NCBI GenBank assembly: GCA_023255285.1
Contig: JALRIY010000038.1
Span: 1 to 15,101 of the forward strand
Reading direction: 5' to 3'
DNA length: 15,101 nucleotides
From: Algoriphagus sp.
GTDB taxonomy: Bacteria > Bacteroidota > Bacteroidia > Cytophagales > Cyclobacteriaceae
In this document: piece after piece, positions 8,428 through 15,000 of the stretch
How the letters are laid out: each line of letters starts with the position of its first letter
Numbering within the stretch: the stretch's first letter is position 1
Program-made: the position numbers and the translations under genes
Notes under the pieces: generated by a model
Told to the model about the DNA's origin: nothing
The model's input: only the letters and a program-made list of their open reading frames with translations
Databases searched by the model: none

Positions 8428-9063
8428 ATGACAATTCAGGAGGTAAAAGAACTGGCTCTCAAGGGAGAAGGACTTCAAATCGAGTTTAAGAAAAAGGCAA
8501 ACTTTCCTGAGAAGATTGTTCGTGAGGTCATTGCATTGGCCAATACACAAGGAGGAAGTTTACTGATAGGAGTGGACGATGACGGTACAGTAAGTGGGCA
8601 GCGGTTTATTGAAGAGGAGATTTTTGTGATGGAAAAGGCCATCCGGGAACTCATTTTTCCACCTTTAGAAGTAGAAGTGGCAACTGTGAAATTATCTGAG
8701 AAGAAGGGGGTAGCGGTATTTCGGATCCCTCATAGTCCAAATCGACCTCATTTTCTATTAGTTCAAGGAAAAAAATTCTCCTTTGTTCGGGTTCAGGATC
8801 GTACAGTGCAAGCTAGTAGAGAGGTCTGGGAGGTGCTACGCAAAAGCAGGGTGCCTCGAGATACCGTATTCACGTATGGAAAAAAAGAGGAGGTATTGAT
8901 GAAATTTTTGGCGGAGCAAGAAAAAATTAATGTCAAAGAATTTGCCAAGATAGCCAGTATTCCGCTTTATATGGCCTCTAAAACGCTCGTCCGCCTAGTA
9001 GTTGCGAATGTATTGCAACTTCATCCACAAGAGGGCGCGGATTTTTTTACATTACGGGAGTAG
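8428..9063 (+). CDS. AlbA_2-domain (Schlafen/divergent AAA-4 type) nucleic-acid-binding protein
   Basis: Protein of 211 residues. Residues about 14-135 match the AlbA_2 domain found in Schlafen-like and 'divergent AAA-4' bacterial regulators. Marks are LQIEFKKKA at 16-24, VREVIALANTQGGSLLIGVD at 31-50 and a following DDGTVSG, then a strand PNRPHFLLVQGKKFSFVRVQ. The C-terminal part (about 150-200: KKEEVLMKFLAEQEKINVKE, then a helical stretch) looks like a winged-helix region. Members usually bind nucleic acid and are annotated as putative transcriptional regulators or ATP-binding proteins; the real function of this one is unknown. Its proximity to uvrB suggests co-transcription. Its stop lies inside the 3' end of the convergent PLP-enzyme gene (17-bp overlap). 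Confidence 0.8.
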   Translation: MTIQEVKELALKGEGLQIEFKKKANFPEKIVREVIALANTQGGSLLIGVDDDGTVSGQRFIEEEIFVMEKAIRELIFPPLEVEVATVKLSEKKGVAVFRIPHSPNRPHFLLVQGKKFSFVRVQDRTVQASREVWEVLRKSRVPRDTVFTYGKKEEVLMKFLAEQEKINVKEFAKIASIPLYMASKTLVRLVVANVLQLHPQEGADFFTLRE

Positions 9064-9970
9064 GGAGAACGATGCCTGTGCGTTGGGTAAATCCACGATT
9101 CCCTTGAAGTCCTCCCGTGTGAACCAGTAGAATTCGTGCCCCTGGAGGAAAATAGTTTTTCTTCAGTAAATCCCAGCAAGCAAAAGCCATTTTTCCTGTG
9201 TAAATGGGGTCTAGAGGGACCTTAAACACCTCCCAAAACCAGTGGATAAAAGAAATCAGCTCCGCCGTCCATTTGGCATAGCCCCCTTGGTGGTACTGGG
9301 TGACTAGTTCGATACTGCCCTTGGTTTGTATGCATTCTGCTCTTAAAAGATCAGTTATTTCATCTCGTATCCCTTCTCCTTTCAAAGCAGAAATGCCGAG
9401 TAACTTTTGGTGGGAAAAGATAGAGGCAGCTATTCCTGCAAAAGTGCCTCCTGTGCCAACGGGAACTAGTACATGAGAGCTGTCTGATTGACTTAAAGAT
9501 AAAATTTCACGAGTGCCTTGGATGGCAAAGGAATTGGTCCCACCTTCTGGAATCAAGTAAAAATCTCCAAATTTTTGGCGCATTAGTTCAAGAAAAGCAG
9601 GGTGGTTTTTTTCCCGATATTGTGTGCGTGAAATACCTAAAAGACTCATGCCGGCAGACTTAGCAAAGCTTAGTGTGGGATTTTTTGAATCAAGTGATTC
9701 TCCTCGGATAATCCCAACAGTGGCCAGGCCTACTTCCTTTGCTGCAGCTGCAGTGGCATAAATATGGTTGGAATAAGCCCCGCCAAAAGTTAACACTTGT
9801 TGATGATTTTGGGTGATGGCTTCTTGTAAGTTGTACCGGAGCTTAAAAAATTTATTTCCTGATACTTCAGGATGAACCTGATCCAAGCGTAAAACCTGAA
9901 GTACTACTTGCTTTTGATCAAGTACTGGGTGTGATAGGAGTTCACAGGGGATGGACTGGCGGATGAGCAT
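9047..9970 (-). CDS. PLP-dependent enzyme, ACC deaminase / D-cysteine desulfhydrase family
   Basis: Fold-type II PLP enzyme, about 307 residues from the start used here. Relatives open 1-aminocyclopropane-1-carboxylate to 2-oxobutanoate and ammonia, or split D-cysteine to pyruvate, sulfide and ammonia. The PLP lysine is K40 in SGNKFFKLRYN. GGAYSNHIYATAAAA (63-77) has the Ser-Asn-His of the substrate-contact loop, and VPVGTGGTFAGI (169-180) is the glycine-rich phosphate-binding loop. I chose the ATG at 9970 over the in-frame ATG at 10000 for two reasons. An exact minus-strand -7 box (TAACTTTG, 9985-9992) lies between them, so the longer start would not be on the mRNA. The extra ten residues also look non-conserved. 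AGGAGG abuts the ATG at 10000 with no spacing, so it is not a usable ribosome site. Whether it acts on ACC or D-cysteine cannot be decided here. Confidence 0.88.
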   Translation of the reverse strand: MLIRQSIPCELLSHPVLDQKQVVLQVLRLDQVHPEVSGNKFFKLRYNLQEAITQNHQQVLTFGGAYSNHIYATAAAAKEVGLATVGIIRGESLDSKNPTLSFAKSAGMSLLGISRTQYREKNHPAFLELMRQKFGDFYLIPEGGTNSFAIQGTREILSLSQSDSSHVLVPVGTGGTFAGIAASIFSHQKLLGISALKGEGIRDEITDLLRAECIQTKGSIELVTQYHQGGYAKWTAELISFIHWFWEVFKVPLDPIYTGKMAFACWDLLKKNYFPPGARILLVHTGGLQGNRGFTQRTGIVLPTPVM

Positions 9971-9979
9971 TAAAACTAT

Positions 9980-10013
9980 TTTGACAAAGTTACGGGACAT
10001 CCTCCTATTTTTG
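9980..10013 (+). promoter_or_regulatory. Promoter for rluD (-33 TTTG and -7 TATTTTTG)
   Basis: TTTG at 9980-9983 and TATTTTTG at 10006-10013 match the Bacteroidota -33 and -7 elements, with a 22-nt spacer (usual about 19-21). The -7 box ends four bases before the rluD ATG, so the mRNA would be leaderless or nearly so. The region overlaps the divergent PLP-gene promoter. Confidence 0.55.
9985..9992 (-). promoter_or_regulatory. -7 promoter element for the PLP-enzyme gene
   Basis: TAACTTTG on the minus strand matches the Bacteroidota TAnnTTTG consensus exactly and ends 14 bases before the ATG at 9970, giving a very short leader. No clear -33 TTTG was found. Confidence 0.5.
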
Positions 10014-10017
10014 TAGT

Positions 10018-11055
10018 ATGAGCGAACAGCATCTTGAAGAAGACTTTGAAGAGGATGAGTTAGCCTTGTATGAACACCATCGAATTGTGGTGGACAAGGG
10101 TCAGTCTCCCGTTCGAATTGATAAATTTTTAACAGAAAGGATTGCCAATGCCACGCGCAACAAGGTGCAGCAAACCATCGATTCTGGAGGGGTACTAGTC
10201 AATGGACATTCTATTAAGTCCAATTACCGAATCAAAGGGCTAGATGATATCCGGGTGCTTTTGGAAAAACCTCCCCGAGATACTGAGGTGATTTCTGAAA
10301 ATATTCCCTTGGACATTGTTTTTGAGGATAACGACTTATTGGTAGTCAATAAGCCCCCTGGCATGGTTGTTCATCCGGCACATGGCAATTGGTCAGGCAC
10401 TTTGGTGAATGGCTTGGTTTTTCATTTTGAAAATTTACCTGAGATGAAAGGAAATGTTGGAAGGCCTGGGCTGGTCCATCGAATCGATAAGGATACGTCT
10501 GGTCTTTTGGTGATTGCAAAGACCGAAGAAACAATGGCTCCCTTGGCAGCTCAATTTTTTCACCATACCATTCAGCGAACGTACTTAGCATTAATTTGGG
10601 GGGAGCCAGAGTTGGATGAAGGCACTATTGTAGGAAATGTGGGCCGTAGTGCCAAGGACCGCAAGGTGATGGATGTTTTTCCAGATGGAAGTCAAGGCAA
10701 GCATGCGGTTACTCATTGGAAAGTAGTGAAGCGCTTACGCTATGTGTCACTTGTTCAGTGTACCTTAGAAACGGGGAGAACACATCAAATTCGCGCGCAT
10801 TTTAAATTTTTGGGCCATCCCTTGTTCAATGATGCGATGTATGGGGGAGACAAGATTCGGAAAGGAACTCAATTTGCCAAATACAAAAGTTTTATCAGCA
10901 ATTGCTTTGAAGTCATGCCTAGGCAAGCCTTGCATGCCAAAAGCTTGGGTTTTGAACACCCAATTACTAAAGAAAATCTCTATTTTGAAGCGCCCTTGCC
11001 CGCTGATTTTTCTACTGTTCTCGCTAAATGGGATCACTATGTGCAGGTAGATTAA
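10018..11055 (+). CDS. rluD: RluD-type 23S rRNA pseudouridine synthase
   Basis: Cytoplasmic RluA-family pseudouridine synthase, 345 residues. RluD itself converts U1911, U1915 and U1917 in helix 69 of 23S rRNA and is needed for normal ribosome assembly. The N-terminus (about 1-18) is a very acidic tail. It is followed by an S4 RNA-binding domain near 32-80 (VRIDKFLTERI, then TIDSGGVLVNG). The catalytic domain contains LLVVNKPPGMVVHPAHG near 107-123, and the catalytic aspartate is D157 in HRIDKDTSGLLV. RTHQIRAHF and LGHPLFNDAMYGG follow in the expected order. The start is supported by the close promoter. Assignment to RluD rather than another RluA paralogue rests on the S4 domain and overall length, so the target uridines are inferred. 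No terminator is visible after the stop. Confidence 0.92.
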   Translation: MSEQHLEEDFEEDELALYEHHRIVVDKGQSPVRIDKFLTERIANATRNKVQQTIDSGGVLVNGHSIKSNYRIKGLDDIRVLLEKPPRDTEVISENIPLDIVFEDNDLLVVNKPPGMVVHPAHGNWSGTLVNGLVFHFENLPEMKGNVGRPGLVHRIDKDTSGLLVIAKTEETMAPLAAQFFHHTIQRTYLALIWGEPELDEGTIVGNVGRSAKDRKVMDVFPDGSQGKHAVTHWKVVKRLRYVSLVQCTLETGRTHQIRAHFKFLGHPLFNDAMYGGDKIRKGTQFAKYKSFISNCFEVMPRQALHAKSLGFEHPITKENLYFEAPLPADFSTVLAKWDHYVQVD

Positions 11056-11411
11056 TACTTTTATTATTATCCGCTTTGTCACCAGTAACCATAGAAAAAT
11101 AAGATTTTAAATTCATTTAGCTAAGCCGTCATTTGTGGACGAGATTATCCGCAGGTTTTAGTACTCCGGTGGGAATCGTAGCATAATTGCAGATAATCAA
11201 AATACTTTTTTTTGATTCAAGCTGGGGGATAGCCTGCTTTTAAAAATTGCTGCTGTGAGTAGTGGACTATCGGCTGATGTCAATTTTTCAATTTTAATTG
11301 ATGAAAACGGCATAAAATTTACTGGTCCTTATATTTCAATCGATTTCTTTAAAAATAATGTAAATTTTTAGAATTTTTATTGAAAAATATGTAAATAAAT
11401 TGCTCGTTTCG
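11056..11411. other. AT-rich non-coding region after rluD
   Basis: No convincing coding frame or RNA gene. The only clear structure is a hairpin at 11195-11217. The stretch is visibly richer in A and T than the flanking genes and grades into the promoter of the first tRNA-like RNA. Confidence 0.5.
11195..11217. repeat. 8-bp hairpin in the rluD downstream region
   Basis: AATCAAAA (11195-11202) pairs with TTTTGATT (11210-11217) across a 7-nt loop. It has T residues inside rather than after the stem, so a terminator role is doubtful. Confidence 0.3.
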
Positions 11412-11419
11412 TATCTTTG
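11412..11419 (+). promoter_or_regulatory. -7 promoter element of the first tRNA-like RNA
   Basis: TATCTTTG matches TAnnTTTG exactly, 31 bases before the tRNA-like body. A degenerate -33 (TATG, 11388-11391) lies 20 nt upstream. It is followed by TCTTGTTG, close to the CTATTGTTG after the box of the second unit. Confidence 0.55.
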
Positions 11420-11450
11420 TCTTGTTGAAATACTTAAGGTAATTCATTCA

Positions 11451-11558
11451 TGTAAGGCAAAAAAAATTGAGAATTCTCGCTCAATTTATTCGGAAAAAAA
11501 ACAAAATTTTACTCAGGATAGTTTAGTTTTTTTGAAGGTTCGATTCCTTCCCTTACAA
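11451..11558 (+). ncRNA. tRNA-like RNA 1 (D-arm not recognisable)
   Basis: I do not recognise a known family. Seen in the sequence: a 7-bp acceptor stem TGTAAGG (11451-11457) with CCTTACA (11551-11557), a discriminator A and then CA. The T-arm is perfect (GAAGG, loop TTCGATT, CCTTC; 11534-11550). The interior is AT-rich. AAATTGAG pairs with CTCAATTT (11464-11487) around an 8-nt loop AATTCTCG, sitting where D- or anticodon arms belong. AAAAAAAC (11495-11502) pairs with GTTTTTTT (11526-11533), extended by AAA/TTT past an A-A mismatch, and resembles a long variable arm. There is no D-loop GG and no credible 7-nt anticodon loop, so decoding is unlikely. It has its own -7 box and terminator. RNase P and a CCA-adding enzyme could plausibly process it (inference). 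It may be a tRNA-mimic regulatory RNA or a decayed tRNA; the intact stems argue against recent decay. Confidence 0.6.
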
Positions 11559-11560
11559 CA
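11539..11560 (+). repeat. Direct-repeat copy 1 (T-loop to 3' end of tRNA-like RNA 1)
   Basis: 22 bases running from the T-loop through the acceptor 3' strand, matching 11965-11986 at 19 of 22 positions. One of the three differences is compensated in the 5' acceptor strand, so the similarity is best explained by shared tRNA-like structure. Confidence 0.6.
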
Positions 11561-11590
11561 GGTTATTTTGGGTTTATTGTTAATTGACTA

Positions 11591-11621
11591 AAACCATGAA
11601 ATTTTATTTCATGGTTTTTTT
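11591..11621 (+). terminator. Intrinsic terminator of tRNA-like RNA 1
   Basis: A perfect 12-bp stem, AAACCATGAAAT (11591-11602) with ATTTCATGGTTT (11606-11617), with a TTT loop and a run of seven T through 11621. It lies 33 bases after the tRNA-like 3' end. Confidence 0.9.
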
Positions 11622-11781
11622 ATTTGCCTACCTGGAGGAATTTAAATTTTCAAGACAGCATTTTAGACCACAATTTTTAAGTTGAATTTATCAACTAAAT
11701 ACCTTTTAAGCCATTTAAATAAAAAAACCATAAAAAAATCAACAAAACATTAAAAAAATTTTAAAATAATATCCTTTTTTA

Positions 11782-11789
11782 TACATTTG
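11782..11789 (+). promoter_or_regulatory. -7 promoter element of the second tRNA-like RNA
   Basis: TACATTTG matches TAnnTTTG exactly, 56 bases before the tRNA-like body. No good -33 box is visible in the A/T-rich upstream. The intervening leader has a small AT hairpin (11813-11828) and the 9-mer ATTCATTCA (11827-11835), which also directly precedes RNA 1 (11442-11450). Confidence 0.5.
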
Positions 11790-11845
11790 CTATTGTTGCC
11801 ATTAAGGGAAACATAATAAGTGTATTATTCATTCAAAAAATATCT

Positions 11846-11984
11846 TGTAGGGTGTTGAAATTGGCAGACAAGCCCTCCTGTCTCGGGGGTGGGGATGCCG
11901 GTCATTAGATCGGAACGGGATAAAGCATGTTTCAACTAGAGCATGCCTAACTGCCGCGTGGAGGTTCGAATCCTTCCCCTACAG
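11846..11984 (+). ncRNA. tRNA-like RNA 2: Leu-like D-arm, GTC anticodon-like loop, 70-nt extra arm
   Basis: Seen directly: acceptor TGTAGGG (11846-11852) with CCCTACA (11977-11983); TG at the 8-9 position; a D-arm TTG / AAATTGGCAGA / CAA (11855-11871) very like leucine tRNAs. The anticodon-like arm is CCCTC, loop CTGTCTC, GGGGG (11873-11889), which would read GTC (Asp) with an unusual T at position 37. The T-arm is GGAGG, TTCGAAT, CCTTC (11960-11976) and the discriminator is G, not the A usual for Leu. Between the anticodon arm and T-arm are about 70 nt instead of the 10-20 of a class II tRNA. They fold as CCGGTC-ATTA-GATCGG (11898-11913) and a longer arm closed by ACGGG/CCGCGT around GCATG/CATGC (11915-11959). 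It has its own -7 box and terminator. No group I intron core or tmRNA 5' consensus is visible. It could be an odd tRNA or a tRNA-derived functional RNA. Confidence 0.65.
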
Positions 11985-11986
11985 CA
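11965..11986 (+). repeat. Direct-repeat copy 2 (T-loop to 3' end of tRNA-like RNA 2)
   Basis: Counterpart of 11539-11560, with 19 of 22 positions identical. Starts of the two copies are 426 bases apart. Confidence 0.6.
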
Positions 11987-11990
11987 ATTA

Positions 11991-12016
11991 AAAAGCAGCC
12001 ATTTGGCTGCTTTTTT
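11991..12016 (+). terminator. Intrinsic terminator of tRNA-like RNA 2
   Basis: AAAAGCAGCC (11991-12000) pairs with GGCTGCTTTT (12005-12014) around an ATTT loop, with the T-run ending at 12016. It begins six bases after the discriminator base and insulates the RNA from the downstream gene. Confidence 0.92.
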
Positions 12017-12062
12017 CGTATAAGGGATATTAGTTGGTATATTTAATTCATATCAATTTTAT

Positions 12063-15000
12063 ATGGGGACCAAGTCTATTTCTGAGGAAAATCCCGATAG
12101 GTCTGCCTTACGGAAAAGAGTGCTAAGAGTACTAGGGTTGTCCTTGCTTACGATTTTAACCCTAGAGTTTACCCTCTATTTTGGATCGAACCTCTTCCTA
12201 GGGAGCCTCCTTCGAAAAAAATTAAATGAATCCTTTAATGGAGTTTATGAACTGGAATTTAATCGTGTTCATCTTTCGCTAATTCGTCGAGGAATAATTT
12301 TTGATGGGATTGTTATGCAGCCCATTCACCTTGAAAAGGCTGCTTATGAACAGGTTTTATTTGAATTGACCTTGGATGAACTTTCATTTACTGGTCTTTG
12401 GTATGGACTTCAAAATCAAAAGCTGTACGTTGGTGAGGTTCGGCTAAACCGCCCAAATTTTAAAGTTGTATCCTCCCCAAGCCAATTTGTTTCGCAACAA
12501 GACAAAGCTCCTCCAAGGAAGTTTCGTTCCCCGATTGCACTCTTGGAGAATGAATTAAGGAAAAGTATCAAAAATTTACCTTTGGCGGGGATTCATGTAG
12601 GAAGAGTTCTTGTAAATCAAGCCCAAGTATTTTTTTTAAATTTTTTAAGTCAAAAAGAGCTCCTGGCTAAAGAAGCTTCTTTTACAGCCTTGGACTTGAA
12701 TTGGACTCCAAACCAACCTTGGAAGACTCCCTTTAATGCACGAGGTTTTGAATTTGAATTAGAGGGAGTTACCTACGCATTGCCTGATGGCGTACACCAG
12801 ATTTCATCAAAAAAGGTCTTTATTTCTTCTCTTGAAGAGACCATAGAACTTCAAGAATTTAAATTAGTTCCTGATTTGAGTCGAGCTAGCTCCACCTACT
12901 ATTCCTTAGAGTTGGCTAAGTTACAACTTCGGCAAGTAGACTTAAATGAGGCCTTTAGGTCGGCAAAGCTTGATTTGGAAGAGCTTATTTTGGAAGAGCC
13001 GCAAATAAAAGTGATTCAATCTTCATTTCCGGCCGCTTCTTCACAAGTATCTGGGGATTTGCATGCATTCATTCGAGGTAAATTAAATCAACTTACCATT
13101 AAAGAATTCGCTATCCAAAACGGTAGTTTTTTAAAAAAAGATAAAGAAGATTCACTTCGAAATCGAATCCAGTTGGATGACCTTGATTTGAAAATGGTAA
13201 ATTTTTACTTAGGTCAAGATTCCCTAAGAAGAGAGCAGCAATTTTTTTATGGCTCAGATGCTTCACTCGCTATCGCACATGCCGTACTCTTTTTGGGAGA
13301 TGGAATTCATAGTGTAGAAGGGGAGAATTTGGAAGCCTCTACTTTTAAGAATGAATTGACTGGAACCAAAATCAAGCTCATACCAAGGCATATGTCTTCT
13401 CTTAATGATATCAATCAGCCAAGTTATAAATTGGATCTGGCAGAGTTTACCTTTGGAAAAGTAGATTTGAAAAAGTGGTACAGTAAAGGAGAATTGGAGA
13501 TTGAAACCTTGTTCTTAAGAAAGCCTAAGCTACTAATTCGTGAGACCAATCCCTCCTACTCAAATTCCGATAACACCTCTTTTATTCCCTTGCTTAGCGG
13601 AATAGTAAATCGTGTTGCAATCCAATCATTTAAAATTGAGGAGGGAACCCTATTATTGAATGAAGAATCGGGCGTCAAGAGTACTGACTTGGATTTAGGT
13701 AAGTTTAGTCTTGCCTTGGAGAAATTGCAGCTCGAACCAAAACAGGAGGCGAGCTCCATCCAGCAACAACTTCAATTTGCAGAGGTGTTGCTGACCTTAT
13801 ACGACTACCGACTTAAACTTCGGGATAACCTTCATGAGTTTTTAGCAGAAGAGCTAAGCATCGATTCAAAAAGTGAATGGTTAGAAATTAAAAATCTTAG
13901 GATACAACCTGCCGATTCCACTCAAATTGAGGAGCAATTGCAGGTATTGGGAAAAACTACTGCTGTAAATTTCTCAGTACCACTTTTTCGAGCCAATGGA
14001 GTAGGCTTTGTGGAGGCCTTATTTGATCAGAAGCTAAGACTGAATCACCTTCAATTGGATTTGCCACGAGTACATTGGTACACTTATCGATCCAGGGAAA
14101 GTAAGGCTTCTGAAAGTGCGCTTGGTTCGGCAGAGGATCTAAAAGCCCTTTTATTGGGTTATTTTGAGGATATTGAGGTGGATTCAGTTTCCATTTCCAA
14201 TGCAAAAATCAGGTATGTGAATGGAACAAAAGAAGCAGTGACCAAGTTTGAAGAGGATCAGCTTTTTTTTAAATTAAAGAATTTTGCACTTCACAAAAAT
14301 GGCAATCCTTCTGAAAACCGTGCCTTATTTTCAGATGAAGTAAATCTAACTTTCAATTCCTATACTTTTAGTCTGGCGGGAGGAAAATACCTGGTAGATA
14401 CAGATTTTCTCAACTACAACTCGCGGACTCGCACCTTGGATTTTGAAAACTTGAGGCTACTACCTGGAAAAGTGGAAGATCGTCGACTAGCTTTGGGATT
14501 CAATTTTCCAAAGGTGGCATTTCAAGGGGTGAACTTGGAGGAGTTTATTTTTGATAATGTACTTCACCTTGAAAAGTTAGAAATCGATGGGGGAGAGATA
14601 TCAGTGGGGTTGGATCCGCAGGTACCTTCGTCTAGCAAACTAGCATTGCAAAGAAAAAAATTAGCCTTGGAACGTGCGGTGGAGCGGATCCATATTGACA
14701 CCATTTCTTCTGAAAATGCTACCTTGCAGCTTAATTTTTTAGACCAAAATCAATCAAAAAAGGCGATAAAAACAGGCTTTGGTCTCTACATTACCCAGTT
14801 TGACTTGGATAGTCTTCGTGTCCGAACCCAGGATCTTTCCAAAACCTACCAAGGGGTTAATTTGGGGCTTACCAACTTTGAATTTACCCTTCCCGATAGT
14901 GTTCATACGCTTAAATTTGATGCATTTGGATTTGGTGATAATCAAGAAGAATTGATTTTTTCAGGATTGAGTATTCACCCTAAAAATAATTCAGGCACCT

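Noticed and set aside
9998..10000. ATG at 10000 as start of the PLP-enzyme gene
   Set aside because: The exact -7 box lies downstream of it, and the AGGAGG touches the ATG with no spacing. The ATG at 9970 fits both the promoter and the family length.
11210..11290. Possible decayed gene on the minus strand downstream of rluD
   Set aside because: Short translated pieces resemble no family I know and are broken by stops.
11400..11591. 63-codon plus-strand reading frame
   Set aside because: It runs straight through tRNA-like RNA 1 and starts at or before the predicted transcription start; composition follows the RNA structure and AT-richness.
11885..11964. Group I or other intron interrupting a normal tRNA
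   Set aside because: No conserved intron core is visible, the insert lies after a complete anticodon arm, and no second 3' half pairs with CCCTC.
11846..11984. tmRNA (ssrA)
   Set aside because: Far too short, has full D and anticodon-like arms, and lacks the tmRNA 5' consensus and a tag ending in Ala-Ala.
11539..11986. The two near-identical T-loop-to-acceptor 3' segments as attL/attR of a 400-bp integrated element
   Set aside because: Each copy has its own exactly matching 5' acceptor strand, promoter and terminator, and the copies differ by a compensated base pair. No integrase is present. This fits two RNA genes better than an integration duplication.
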